DNA from: Coprobacter tertius
Lineage (GTDB): Bacteria > Bacteroidota > Bacteroidia > Bacteroidales > Coprobacteraceae
DNA: 64,000 nt
Assembly: GCF_024330105.1 (NCBI RefSeq)
Contig: NZ_JANDHW010000003.1
Span: 248,001-312,000 of the forward strand
Direction of reading: 5' to 3'
This document shows positions 1-8,929 of the stretch, piece after piece (position 1 is the first letter of the stretch; every line of letters begins with the position of its first letter). The position numbers and the translations under genes were made by a program. Below the pieces are notes generated by a model that made no database searches, was not told the DNA's origin, and saw only the letters and a list, made by a program, of their open reading frames with translations.

Positions 1-234
1 CACCGCTGCAAATCCTGTGATCTGTTTTTTTGCATCGAGTGTAACGATAAAATAAAATCCGTCGATCAATTCTTGCAAGTGTTCGATATCTTCTCCGCAC
101 GAAGCCCAATCTTCTATTTCTTCAGCAGTATAATTCGCTCGGTTTATCGTGTGTAAGGTTTCTTGGTATAAATTCTTTAGTTCAGGTATATCTGCGATTT
201 TCGCTCTCCGGTATTCGTATTTTTTATTTTCCAT
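1..234 (-). CDS. GNAT-family N-acetyltransferase, N-terminal part
   Basis: The reading frame starts at an ATG at 234 and runs leftward off the window edge, giving 78 residues. The protein begins MENKKYEYRRAKIADIPELK, the usual first strand and helix of GNAT acetyltransferases (R-x-A-x-x-x-D-I-x-x-L). It continues through a helix and a second strand (FYFIVTLDAKKQITGFAAV), the expected position for strands beta2-beta3 of the fold. The acetyl-CoA binding motif would lie outside the window. The substrate cannot be told. The 270-base AT-rich stretch upstream presumably holds its promoter; I saw no clean motif there. Confidence 0.7.
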   Translation of the reverse strand, partial: MENKKYEYRRAKIADIPELKNLYQETLHTINRANYTAEEIEDWASCGEDIEHLQELIDGFYFIVTLDAKKQITGFAAV

Positions 235-505
235 CGTAAATACAATCTTTTTTAGTATCAAATATAGTTATTAATGAGGAAATAAGTAAGCGGTTACTAT
301 AATATATTCCTTTTCTTTTTTCAAATTCAATAATATGATTTTTACGTATTGTTTAATTTCTAAATAGAATGTTTTATAAATGTAAATAAACTATTAAATT
401 TATTCGCAAAACAAAAACAGCATGCAGTTATCTAAAAACTTATTATTTGCCTCGAATGAAGTTTCGGATTATTATTCATTAAACGGAACCCATATAAAAG
501 GCTTC

Positions 506-2509
506 CTATGCTTGTTTAACGACTCCTTTCTTTTTCTCGTACTCTTCTGTCAGGGTTGTTATTTCATTTTTTATTCCCGGTATAAAAAGAGTATCGCTCA
601 TGTTTTTCAGTTCGTCGATAGTTATCCAGCGTATGTCTGTGTGATTCTCCGAGTTCGGTTCACCCGAGCGGTATTTACACAAAAACACGATACCCGGTAT
701 CGTCGGTTCGTTTTCGGGAGAGATATAATAAAACCGGTGTATATCTTGCATTACGTCGACAGAAACTCCCATTTCGCACTTGTAATGCCGTCTTACACCA
801 TCGGTAAACAGTTCGCCCTGAATCAATTGGCCGCCGCAACCTTCATATAGTCCGGGGTAAAGTTTCCGGGTATTTTTTCGGCGGGCGATTAGTATATACA
901 TTTGATTTTTCTCCTCTTTTATACATATTCCGGCTACATGAGTTTCCACGGTGCGCCGCTGATGTTCCCGGGTAACGAACGAGAGCGGGTTGCGCTCATC
1001 GATGAGATCTACACACTTAGGATAGAAAATTCCGTTTTTGTCTATCGAGAAAATATGGGTACCGCTGGGGCAGTTCGAGTCTTCACAAACAGGCATAATC
1101 AATTCCAGACTTTTTAAAAAAGAAACGTCTCCATGTTGCCCATCGATGATTTCCTGATATTTCCGTAACAAATCGGTTTTGGTATTCTCCTCCGATTTTA
1201 CAGGAAACGAGATTGTAATGTTTTCTATTTTTTCTTTTCTCCAGAAATCGATAAACCGTTCGGTATTCGAGAGGAAAAACGTATTTCCTATTACATTTAC
1301 GTTGAAAGGTATATTCAGCGACTGGCATTTATGTAAAAATTCCAGAACCATAGTAAACGACCGTTCATTTTTTATCCCTTTGTTTACACGATATTTTTTG
1401 TTGTTATAAGCCTCTATGCTGATAACGAATTTATCGAATTTTTTATAATTCTTTATCTCATTTATCAAATCTATTTGCTGATCGAAGTTTATACCGTTGG
1501 TACATATCGAGAATTTCTTTATCGGAGAGTCGTTTACGTTTTCCACGATTTCCGGTAGATTGCTGATCAAAAACGGTTCCCCGCCCGAAATAATCAGTTT
1601 CTCTATACGATGGCGGGCGATTTTCGTGTATAAACTTTCAAAATCTATATTTACGGCAACCGGCTCGGTATTCAGTTTTGTATTTATAAAGCAATGTGGA
1701 CAATGTGCCGAGCAATGGTCGGTCAACCGCCAGCAAACCGTCTTTATTTTGTCGTTGAAGCGACATAGCCGTATATTGAAAGTCGGGTAATTCGTTTTTT
1801 TATAAATCGTGATAAATCGATTGTAAACGTAAATTAGGTCTCTGTATACGTCCATCGATTCGAATTCCGAAATATTCCTGAACGAAATATTTTTCCCGGT
1901 ATTCTTTTTTTCTTTCAACTTAAATCCGTAATACATTGCGATGTGGAATTCTTCTTGCGAAGATTTGTTGTTTCCGTATTCCTGTATGATAAAAAAGGGC
2001 GGGGGGCTGATCGTATGTTTCAGGTATTTATCGTAAAAATGCAGTTTTTTTACATCTTTGCCGAGTGCCTCTTTCAGGGTATATTCTTTTTTCTCGCCGA
2101 AGTACGACAAGTCGATCAACTCTATGTCGATATCCTGTAAGCCGGTCTCTTTTTCTATCGTATTGAGTATTTTACAATAAGGAGTCTCCAGTTTTCCTAA
2201 CAATCTGGGGCGGTTGGTTCTGTAATACGATCCCGGCTGCATATGAAATCCTTTATCATCTTCGATCAGCAAAATGTTGTTATCGTCGTCTACGATAATG
2301 GCGGCGACCGAGAAAACACCTCTCGGATGTAATATTTTCTTTACATAAATGAGGTAGTAAATCAACCAGAGAATCAGAAAAAAAGTGGCGAAAAGGTACC
2401 AAACGATACTGTTATCACTATTCTTTATATAGCCTATTACGTAATTACTCATGCTTATAAAAAACATCAGCCAGTCTCTTAGGGTCGTAACTATACTTTT
2501 CCAGCTCAT
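506..2509 (-). CDS. Membrane-anchored Nudix-like / radical SAM / Nudix-like fusion protein
   Basis: I chose the ATG at 2509; a TTG ten codons upstream (2539) is possible. Residue numbers below count from that TTG. There is one transmembrane helix at about 45-66. A Nudix-like region follows (about 74-240), whose box reads N-T-I-E-K-E-T-G-L. Next is a radical SAM domain with a C-x3-C-x2-C cluster (Cys276, 280, 283) and an S-G-G-E-P motif near 318-322, and a later Cys group (C-E-D-S-N-C-P near 490). The C-terminal Nudix-like domain has its box at about 569-592 (G-x5-E, then R-H-Y-K-C-E-M-G-V). Both Nudix boxes deviate from R-E-U-x-E-E-x-G-U, so hydrolysis is doubtful and they may bind a nucleotide or a modified peptide. 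The gene stands alone, and no RiPP precursor is evident beside it. The radical SAM call is firm; the biological role is unknown. Confidence 0.8.
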   Translation of the reverse strand: MSWKSIVTTLRDWLMFFISMSNYVIGYIKNSDNSIVWYLFATFFLILWLIYYLIYVKKILHPRGVFSVAAIIVDDDNNILLIEDDKGFHMQPGSYYRTNRPRLLGKLETPYCKILNTIEKETGLQDIDIELIDLSYFGEKKEYTLKEALGKDVKKLHFYDKYLKHTISPPPFFIIQEYGNNKSSQEEFHIAMYYGFKLKEKKNTGKNISFRNISEFESMDVYRDLIYVYNRFITIYKKTNYPTFNIRLCRFNDKIKTVCWRLTDHCSAHCPHCFINTKLNTEPVAVNIDFESLYTKIARHRIEKLIISGGEPFLISNLPEIVENVNDSPIKKFSICTNGINFDQQIDLINEIKNYKKFDKFVISIEAYNNKKYRVNKGIKNERSFTMVLEFLHKCQSLNIPFNVNVIGNTFFLSNTERFIDFWRKEKIENITISFPVKSEENTKTDLLRKYQEIIDGQHGDVSFLKSLELIMPVCEDSNCPSGTHIFSIDKNGIFYPKCVDLIDERNPLSFVTREHQRRTVETHVAGICIKEEKNQMYILIARRKNTRKLYPGLYEGCGGQLIQGELFTDGVRRHYKCEMGVSVDVMQDIHRFYYISPENEPTIPGIVFLCKYRSGEPNSENHTDIRWITIDELKNMSDTLFIPGIKNEITTLTEEYEKKKGVVKQA

Positions 2510-2616
2510 GGTATGGTACCGGTTTGGGGATTCGCACAAAAATAACTTATATTACAAATGTAATATTTTGTTTTTAAATCTTTAAATTTTGCTATAATAA
2601 ATCTCGTGCATTTTCT

Positions 2617-2624
2617 TATCTTTG
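2617..2624 (+). promoter_or_regulatory. Bacteroidota -7 box (TAtcTTTG)
   Basis: The sequence matches the TAnnTTTG consensus exactly and lies 31 bases before the ATG of the following gene. A TTTG occurs at 2588-2591, but its spacing (25 bases) is longer than usual for a -33 box. Confidence 0.45.
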
Positions 2625-2654
2625 TTATTATGTCAATAAAAAAAACAGTTCATT

Positions 2655-3050
2655 ATGATTCCCGACTACGGCGAAAAGGTTTATACTATTCTTAGTGATT
2701 TAACCGGTCTGAAATTCAAAGCGCAGCTCAAAGGCAGCGGAATAGAGTTTAAAAGCATATATAAAATGCAAAATCTGGTCGGTGGGAGCGAAAGTTATCT
2801 TTTGTTTCTCGATGATACATCCATCTGGTTTCGCGATCGGGACGGATTTATAAATGAGTTCATTACGTTTCTTGCCAAAAGTCTCGAAGATTTAAATGCC
2901 CGTTTCGAAGAGATCAATTATCGGTTGGCTCGTAAACCGTTTGCCGATGAATACGCCATTTACGAAGAAAATGAATATATCGGGGTTTGCGGGGCTAAAC
3001 GGCAGACTTTGCTTCAAAAAATGAGAGAATTTAAGGCTACACGGCAATAA
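2655..3050 (+). CDS. Conserved hypothetical protein, 131 aa
   Basis: I do not recognise the family. The product is small and soluble, without signal peptide or membrane helix. It is a mixed alpha/beta sequence with a hydrophobic strand (SYLLFLDDTSIWFRD near 47-61), a helix-rich middle and a basic C-terminus. The ATG at 2655 is preceded by a good -7 box. The gene is transcribed away from the radical SAM gene and converges with the Crp-like regulator downstream. Function unknown. Confidence 0.6.
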   Translation: MIPDYGEKVYTILSDLTGLKFKAQLKGSGIEFKSIYKMQNLVGGSESYLLFLDDTSIWFRDRDGFINEFITFLAKSLEDLNARFEEINYRLARKPFADEYAIYEENEYIGVCGAKRQTLLQKMREFKATRQ

Positions 3051-3117
3051 GTCTTGCCCCGAGGCTTTCAGTTTTTTCTGTTTACGGTACCGGTCACATT
3101 TCTTTCTGTATTTTCAT

Positions 3118-3681
3118 TTACTTTATCTTTGCTCGTATCCGGCTCAAACTTACTTGTGTTATGCCCAGATACGACGCGATGTTTCCCAGCGGAATGCGTT
3201 GCAGCAGTTCGGGGGTATTTTCCAATAGTTCTTTATATCGTTCGCTTGCATCGAGAAACAGTAGCGAAATAATTTTCTTTTCGGCTTTTACCAGTTCGGT
3301 TTCGGCAAATTTGCGTCCCCAGTTGGCGATGTGCAGGTCTTTTTCAAAAAGTTCATACAGTTTTTCCCTTCTCAGCACATAAAGCGAAGCGTCTTCTATC
3401 AGTTCTACCGTTTCGTATCCCGGTTCGTCGTTTACATAGCTTTTTAGCGATACCAAAGCAGCGCCTTCGCCGCCGAACCAAAATGTCACTTCTTCTCCGT
3501 TTATCGGGGCGTAAGCCCGGGCGATTCCCTTTTCCATAAAATAAATGCTTGTTTCTGTTTTGCCTTCCTGCAACAGCCGGTAACCTTTGGGGTAGGTAAC
3601 TTGCGAAAGGTGTTCGATCAGCGATTTTTCCGATTTTTCGGGTATAGGGCAGATATGATTTATAATCGTATGTATATCCAT
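3118..3681 (-). CDS. Crp/Fnr-family transcriptional regulator
   Basis: The 187-residue protein has an N-terminal cyclic-nucleotide-binding-like beta barrel (about 10-115, with G-Y-R-L-L-Q-E-G-K and I-Y-F-M-E-K-G-I-A-R-A typical of the fold). A dimer helix follows, then a C-terminal winged helix-turn-helix near 160-187 (IPLGNIASYLGITQVSLSRI). The R-x-S-x-x-x-E phosphate-binding cassette of true cAMP binders is not obvious, as in most Bacteroidota relatives. It is divergent from the small multidrug-resistance exporter at 3831, with 149 bases between them, so it may control that gene. Target and ligand are inference. Confidence 0.85.
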   Translation of the reverse strand: MDIHTIINHICPIPEKSEKSLIEHLSQVTYPKGYRLLQEGKTETSIYFMEKGIARAYAPINGEEVTFWFGGEGAALVSLKSYVNDEPGYETVELIEDASLYVLRREKLYELFEKDLHIANWGRKFAETELVKAEKKIISLLFLDASERYKELLENTPELLQRIPLGNIASYLGITQVSLSRIRAKIK

Positions 3682-3830
3682 TGTTATAGCTTATCAGTCG
3701 TATCAGATAAAACAAAAATAAAAAAAGAATGCCGTTTTTTACGGTTATCCGTACTTTTTTATCAAATGTAAAAGGACAACCGGTTTGTTTTTCTCAATTT
3801 TGCTACCGTTAGTAATTCAAATAATAAAAA

Positions 3831-4157
3831 ATGAACTGGATTTTATTATTAGTCGCCGGTCTTTTTGAAATCGGAATGACATTCAGCCTCGGAAAAACGA
3901 AAGATGCCGAAGGATATGTATTTTATCTCTGGCTGGTTTCTTTTTTTGTCTCTGCTGCCCTGAGTATGGCATTGCTGGCCAAGGCCGTGCAAACTCTCCC
4001 GGTCGGTACCGCTTATGCTGTATGGACGGGAATCGGAGCTGTCGGGACAGTGCTCGTGGGCATATTCTTTTTCAAAGAACCCGTTACGTTTGCCCGCCTT
4101 TTTTTCATAGCCACGCTCATTGCTTCCGTAATCGGCCTCAAATTTGTATCGGCTTGA
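3831..4157 (+). CDS. gdx: SMR-family exporter, Gdx/SugE type (guanidinium exporter-like)
   Basis: The protein has 108 residues and four hydrophobic helices. The membrane-embedded Glu13 (G-L-F-E-I-G-M) is the proton and substrate site of small multidrug-resistance transporters. The helix-3 stretch LPVGTAYAVWTGIGAVGT is the hallmark of the family. The segment T-L-P-V-G-T-A-Y-A-V-W-T-G-I-G and the terminal G-L-K are closer to the SugE/Gdx guanidinium-exporter branch than to EmrE. Such proteins act as antiparallel dimers in the inner membrane. No guanidine riboswitch is visible upstream. A neighbouring Crp-like regulator is divergently transcribed. Confidence 0.85.
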   Translation: MNWILLLVAGLFEIGMTFSLGKTKDAEGYVFYLWLVSFFVSAALSMALLAKAVQTLPVGTAYAVWTGIGAVGTVLVGIFFFKEPVTFARLFFIATLIASVIGLKFVSA

Positions 4158-4445
4158 GAAAATAAGAGTGATAATTTTTTTCACGGTTTATTGTTTTGCC
4201 GATGGATAATAAACAAAAAAATCATATCTTTACATATATTATGATAATTCATCCTGCCGGCTGTTTTCCGGTGCTATGCGTATAATTGTAAAATCGTCTC
4301 TCGAAAATCGATGGTATCTCAGGTACAGAGACGAAAAATAAGGCATCACATTATGGCAGAGAGATCGTTTTAGAGAAATATTCGGGGAGGGGAGGTCGGT
4401 TTTGCCGGTAGCGCTAACCTTTCCGTTCGTAAAATAAGAGTTGCG

Positions 4446-7223
4446 ATGATAGATACCTCTAAAAATTTTATATTAATCGATGGCGAGAACAGAACCTCAC
4501 AGATAGAAAATATTTACCGTGAGGGGCAGGAGTGGTATCGAGTAAAATTTAACAATTCATACAAGACTTATAGATACAGTAGCGATAAAATTTTATGTCT
4601 CACCGATCCGGAGAGTATCGATATCGGTCAGAATCGTATTTTTATCGACGACCGTCTCATCCTCGATTTAAAGGAAGTGCTTGCCTTCAGGCATAAGAGC
4701 CGGGTTTACTGGCATGTGGTGCATACCAACGGTTATACTCGCGACCTCATCGATGGGCAGTTGGTCGTTAAAGCCTCCTGTCTTTCCGATCGGAAATCTG
4801 GCAAGGTGTTCGAATACCTGAAATCGGTTGCCGCTACCAACATTCTCGGTAAGGAAGAGGGAAAATCTGAAAACGGCCTTCTTTATAAACTCTATCGGGG
4901 GATCGATTTTATCGATAATCAAATGGCCGTTGCTCCGTATCTGAATCCCGGGAAAAAAATAAAATCTTATAAAAGTTCAGACCTTATCTTTCCTTTCGGA
5001 TGCAATGCCAGCCAGAAGAAAGCTGTTGTCTGTGCTTTCAAAAATCAGATCAGTGTCATTCAAGGGCCTCCGGGAACGGGAAAAACGCAAACCATCCTCA
5101 ATATCATTGCCAACATCTTGCTAAAGAAGCAGACCGTGTTGGTGGTTTCCAATAATAATTCGGCTACGACAAATGTCCTCGATAAACTCGATAAATCCGG
5201 TCTCGGTTTTATCGTGGCTCCCTTGGGAAAGAAGGAAAACAAGGAAGCTTTTATCGCTAACCAGCCTCCTTTGCCGAAGGAGTTGCTTCACTGGAAATTA
5301 AATACGTGGGATAAGGGAAAGAACCGGAAGGGGATAAGTGACGCTTTATCCCGACTCGACAAGATTTACGCGATACAGGAGAAACTCGCACTCTCAAAGC
5401 AGGAACTCAAAGAGGTCGAGTTGGAGTGGAACCATTTTCGCAATGAACAAAATACGGACTTTTCCTCATACGACCTTTCTAAAAATCTGAAGTCGTCGTA
5501 TATTCTCGACTTGTGGCTGCAATTTCAGGCCTATGCCGAGAACGACAGTATCTCTCCCGATGGGTGGGTGCAAAAAATCTTGGCTGCGATTAAATGGTGG
5601 TGGATGAATCGGATCGGAAAGTATCGGTTGAGACTGAAATCGAAGTTCGATAAGTTCAATCTTCAAGCGATTATTACCGAATTACAGGCGCTTTACTACC
5701 TGCGGAAAATAGACGAACTCAACAAACTCATAACCGATCTGATGGCGGAACTGAAGATGTATGATGCCAAAGCCGAATCCGGCAGACTCACCGACCTGTC
5801 GATGCAATTGTTTCGGGCCGCCTTATACGATAAGTATGGGAAAACAAATCGACACGTGTTTTCGTCGCTCGATGATTTGCGTACACGTAGCGGAATCTTA
5901 AAAGAGCAGTATCCCGTTGTATTGAGTACTACTTTTTCTTCACGTCTCTGTTTACCCGAGAACGACGCTTTCGACTATCTTATTATGGATGAAGCGTCTC
6001 AGGTTTCTGTCGAAACCGGTGCCTTGGCGCTCACCTGTGCCCGAAATGCCGTTATCGTGGGCGATACCCTGCAAATCCCGAACGTAGTTACCGAAGAAGA
6101 CAAAATAAAACTGAATGTCATTGCAGAGCGGTACGACATCCCTCCGGGCTATAATTGTGCCGACAACAGCTTCCTGCAATCGGTATGCGATATTTTGCCC
6201 GATGTACCGCAAACGCTGCTTCGGGAACATTACCGTTGTCATCCGCGTATCATCAACTTCTGCAATCAGAAATTTTATGGGGGTAGTCTGCTCATTATGA
6301 CCGAAGAAGACGATAAGCCCGATACGATGCGGGCCGTTCTCACTTCTCCGGGAAATCATGCTCGCAGTCATTACAACCAACGTGAAATCGACGTTATCAA
6401 AAACGAAGTCCTTCCCGGTCTGCCTTCTCGGGACGATGTCGGTATTATCACCCCTTATAATGCGCAGGTCGAACAGTTGTCTCGTCAATTGCCCGATTTC
6501 GAGGCGGCTACCGTCCACAAATTTCAGGGAAGAGAAAAAGATACGATTATCATGAGTGTCGTAGATAATCAGATTACCCCGTTCAGCGACGACCCTAATC
6601 TGTTGAACGTGGCCGTATCGAGAGCCAAAGACCGGTTTTGCCTGGTTGTTTCGGGCAATGAACAAGAGTTGAAGGGGAATATAACCGAACTGATGTCTTA
6701 CATCGCGTACAATAATTTTACCGTTACCGAGAGCAAGATACATTCTGTTTTCGATTATCTGTACAGCCAGTACACCCGGCAGCGTTTCTCCTTTATCCGG
6801 GGACACGCCAAAGTGTCCGAATACGATTCTGAAAACCTAACTTTTGCCCTCATACAGAAAATTCTCGAAAAGCATCGCGAATTTCATCATCTGAGTGTGG
6901 TTTGTCATGTTCCCTTGCGTAATATCATCAAAGACAACTCTTTGCTGAGTGAGGACGAAAAAAACTATGTGTCCAATTACAGAACGCATGTCGATTTTCT
7001 GCTGATCAATCGCGTTAGCAAAATGCCTGTTCTGGGTATCGAAACCGACGGCTACTTTTATCATAACTGCGAGACGCAGCAGCACCTGCGCGACAAGATG
7101 AAAGATCATATTTTTCAATTATACCGTATTCCTCTTTTACGGCTGTCGACAGTCGGTAGCGGCGAAGAAAACAAAATCGTAGATTCGCTTGCTTCCCAAA
7201 TTCCTGCCGGGGTTATATCCTGA
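4446..7223 (+). CDS. SF1 (Upf1/Dna2-like) helicase with C-terminal Vsr/DUF559-like nuclease domain
   Basis: The 925-residue protein has a 180-residue N-terminal region of its own. The superfamily 1 helicase core follows: Walker A GPPGTGKT at 207-214, Walker B M-D-E-A-S-Q, motif III V-G-D-T-L-Q-I-P, motif IV R-E-H-Y-R-C-H-P, motif V V-H-K-F-Q-G-R-E-K-D and motif VI N-V-A-V-S-R-A-K-D-R. The C-terminus (about 780-925) has V-D-F-L-L-I-N at 849 on, G-I-E-T-D-G at 864-869 and R-D-K-M-K-D-H. That is the pattern of Vsr, DUF559 and DUF2726 PD-(D/E)XK-type nucleases. A large coiled insertion sits between motifs Ia and II. It is transcribed alone after 288 bases of non-coding sequence. Helicase-nuclease fusions of this kind often occur in genome defence, but no partner gene is seen here. 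Confidence 0.88.
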   Translation: MIDTSKNFILIDGENRTSQIENIYREGQEWYRVKFNNSYKTYRYSSDKILCLTDPESIDIGQNRIFIDDRLILDLKEVLAFRHKSRVYWHVVHTNGYTRDLIDGQLVVKASCLSDRKSGKVFEYLKSVAATNILGKEEGKSENGLLYKLYRGIDFIDNQMAVAPYLNPGKKIKSYKSSDLIFPFGCNASQKKAVVCAFKNQISVIQGPPGTGKTQTILNIIANILLKKQTVLVVSNNNSATTNVLDKLDKSGLGFIVAPLGKKENKEAFIANQPPLPKELLHWKLNTWDKGKNRKGISDALSRLDKIYAIQEKLALSKQELKEVELEWNHFRNEQNTDFSSYDLSKNLKSSYILDLWLQFQAYAENDSISPDGWVQKILAAIKWWWMNRIGKYRLRLKSKFDKFNLQAIITELQALYYLRKIDELNKLITDLMAELKMYDAKAESGRLTDLSMQLFRAALYDKYGKTNRHVFSSLDDLRTRSGILKEQYPVVLSTTFSSRLCLPENDAFDYLIMDEASQVSVETGALALTCARNAVIVGDTLQIPNVVTEEDKIKLNVIAERYDIPPGYNCADNSFLQSVCDILPDVPQTLLREHYRCHPRIINFCNQKFYGGSLLIMTEEDDKPDTMRAVLTSPGNHARSHYNQREIDVIKNEVLPGLPSRDDVGIITPYNAQVEQLSRQLPDFEAATVHKFQGREKDTIIMSVVDNQITPFSDDPNLLNVAVSRAKDRFCLVVSGNEQELKGNITELMSYIAYNNFTVTESKIHSVFDYLYSQYTRQRFSFIRGHAKVSEYDSENLTFALIQKILEKHREFHHLSVVCHVPLRNIIKDNSLLSEDEKNYVSNYRTHVDFLLINRVSKMPVLGIETDGYFYHNCETQQHLRDKMKDHIFQLYRIPLLRLSTVGSGEENKIVDSLASQIPAGVIS

Positions 7224-7686
7224 GCAAATCAGAGGAGGCAGAGCCTACTTAGCGGTTCACCCGGGGGCCGGGAAAGCCAATAGCGGGGATGAGGGAATTG
7301 CCTGCTGTAAATAGTAAGGACGGTAGGGCTATTACCCGAGGTGCCCGACATCGGGGAATGTTTCGCTCGCGCCCGACATGACAAGCACCGCTCTACACGA
7401 CCCGGCTTATTCACGGCGAAACAAGGATGAAATAATATAAATGGAAAAAAAATAGTAAAAAAAGAATTTTTTTTTTATTTTCGCCATATTAATAAATATA
7501 TAACAGTTCAGGTAGTTTACAATGCGGAAGATCCGGCCGTCACGTACGGAGATACGGAAAGACCGCAAAAATCGATGAATAGGCAATCGCAAGAAAGAGG
7601 ATTTTCCCGATGAATTCGTGATATCCGTATCCACTAAGTTTGCCGCGCGGGGAGGTGAAGGGCTGCCGACCATAACCCGTTATTGT
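7224..7686. other. Gene-free stretch before the AraC gene
   Basis: The 463 bases contain a GC-rich dispersed repeat (see 7326-7386) and an AT-rich tract near 7430-7500 that probably holds the AraC promoter. The last 130 bases are open in the AraC frame from a GTG at 7618 but do not look like protein. No RNA gene was seen. Confidence 0.5.
7326..7386 (+). repeat. Dispersed intergenic repeat, copy 1
   Basis: About 60 bases starting GGGCTATTACCCG align with the sequence at 8570-8630. Both run through a GGGCNATTNCCCG palindromic core, then ATCNGGGGA, GTTTCG and CGCCCGACA(T/A)GACAA. The copies lie on either side of the AraC gene. The type of element is unknown. Confidence 0.55.
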
Positions 7687-8568
7687 ATGCAACTTAATTA
7701 TGTAAAAGAGCACGTTACGTGCATGAATTACAAAACCGATTCCGAAACCGGCTTTTCTACCGGTTCCGCTCTTCGGGGCGAGTGTTTCGATACCGACGGG
7801 CATCCGCTCGATACCAACCGTCTTATTTTTATCCTGCAAGGCAGTGCGAGCATCACCCGCGACGGGGAAGAAACCGTTTTCGTCGATGAGGGACAGTTCG
7901 TTTTCATCCCTGTTTCGTCGTCTTATACCTGCGAGGTGATTCGTCAGGTTCGTTATCTCTGTCTTTCGTTCACGCACGATCACATCTCGTTTTGCGACAA
8001 ATACATGCTCGAGAATTATTTCAAAGAGGTAAAAGATGTCGAGCCCGGTTTCGGTCCGCTTGCCGTGCGTCCGCCGATCGATCTCTTCCTGAGTCTCCTG
8101 CAGGTATATCTTTCCTCGGGAGTCAATTGTGTCCACCTGCACGAGATCAAAGAAAAAGAACTTTTCATTCTGCTGCGCGCCGTCTATACCCGCGAAGAAC
8201 TGGTGCGGCTTTTCTATCCCATCATGGGCTACCGGGTCGATTTCAAAAGTATCGTACTCAAAAATAAAGATACCGTTACCAGCCGCGATGAGCTTGCCCG
8301 ACTTACCGGCATGAGTGTTTCCGACCTCGCCCGCAAGTTCCGCGCCGAGTTCGGCGAGTCGCCCTATTCCTGGCTGCTCAAACAGAAAAACCGCCGTATC
8401 CTCACCATGCTTAGTTTCCCTACCGTGCGCATCAAAGATATCATCAACGAATTCAACTTTTCCACACCGGCCTCGTTCAACCGGTATTGCAAAGTGCATT
8501 TCGGATGCGCCCCCCGGGAATTACTCCGGTACGTGCGTGAAAACGCGGCTCGGCCTGAAAAGGAATAA
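7687..8568 (+). CDS. AraC-family transcriptional regulator
   Basis: From the ATG at 7687 the protein has 293 residues. An upstream GTG at 7618 would add 23 residues without domain character, and a third choice is the ATG at 7723. The N-terminus is a cupin-like sensor (R-L-I-F-I-L-Q-G-S-A and F-V-D-E-G-Q-F-V-F-I-P). The C-terminus has the two AraC helix-turn-helix motifs (S-R-D-E-L-A-R-L-T-G-M-S and V-R-I-K-D-I-I-N-E-F-N-F-S-T-P-A-S-F-N-R-Y-C-K). It sits directly upstream of the pilus operon in the same orientation and is the obvious candidate regulator of it. A pair of direct repeats 21 bases apart lies in front of that operon. Confidence 0.85.
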   Translation: MQLNYVKEHVTCMNYKTDSETGFSTGSALRGECFDTDGHPLDTNRLIFILQGSASITRDGEETVFVDEGQFVFIPVSSSYTCEVIRQVRYLCLSFTHDHISFCDKYMLENYFKEVKDVEPGFGPLAVRPPIDLFLSLLQVYLSSGVNCVHLHEIKEKELFILLRAVYTREELVRLFYPIMGYRVDFKSIVLKNKDTVTSRDELARLTGMSVSDLARKFRAEFGESPYSWLLKQKNRRILTMLSFPTVRIKDIINEFNFSTPASFNRYCKVHFGCAPRELLRYVRENAARPEKE

Positions 8569-8760
8569 GGCGATTCCCCGCAGGTGACCGTTATCAGGGG
8601 AGGTTTCGTTCACGCCCGACAAGACAAAAGCGGGGGGGGATGACAAGGAGTAGGGCGATTGCCCGGGGCGGCGGCCATCAGGAAATCCTTTGCGGCCGCT
8701 CCCGATGACGGAAGATAACGAAAAGCCCTGCCGTTCTTCCCTCCACTCCTGATAAAAAAC
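8569..8760 (+). repeat. Dispersed intergenic repeats, copies 2 and 3
   Basis: Copy 2 (about 8570-8630) is the counterpart of 7326-7386. Copy 3 (about 8650-8710) starts with the same core, GGGCGATTGCCCG, and then diverges. Together they fill the GC-rich half of the 548-base gap between the AraC gene and the next gene. Confidence 0.5.
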
Positions 8761-8847
8761 GGGCGCTCGCGACGACAAAGACGTATCGATAAACAGGCAT
8801 TTTCCTGTTTTCATCGAAAAAAATGCTGAAAATTTGCGTAAATTTAA

Positions 8848-8908
8848 TTTTGGATAATTTTTTGATTGTTTTGGATAACTTAATATCGAAAAATCACCCG
8901 TAGATTTG
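8848..8908 (+). promoter_or_regulatory. Pilus operon promoter with paired TTTTGGATAA sites
   Basis: A perfect -7 box (TAgaTTTG) lies at 8901-8908. No -33 TTTG is found at normal spacing. Instead TTTTGGATAA occurs at 8848-8857 and again at 8869-8878, exactly 21 bases (two helical turns) apart. This resembles tandem half-sites for an AraC-type activator. The gene for such a protein ends 280 bases upstream. Confidence 0.5.
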
Positions 8909-8929
8909 CAATAAGTAAAAAAAGATGTA

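Noticed and set aside
4158-4445. Guanidine riboswitch near the Gdx-like gene
   Set aside because: The conserved ACGR-type hairpins were not seen either upstream of 3831 or here downstream.
5952-6806. Leftward open frame (284 codons) inside the helicase
   Set aside because: It covers helicase motifs II to VI on the sense strand, so it cannot be independent.
7540-8499. Leftward open frame (319 codons) over the AraC gene
   Set aside because: The sense strand encodes unmistakable AraC helix-turn-helix motifs.
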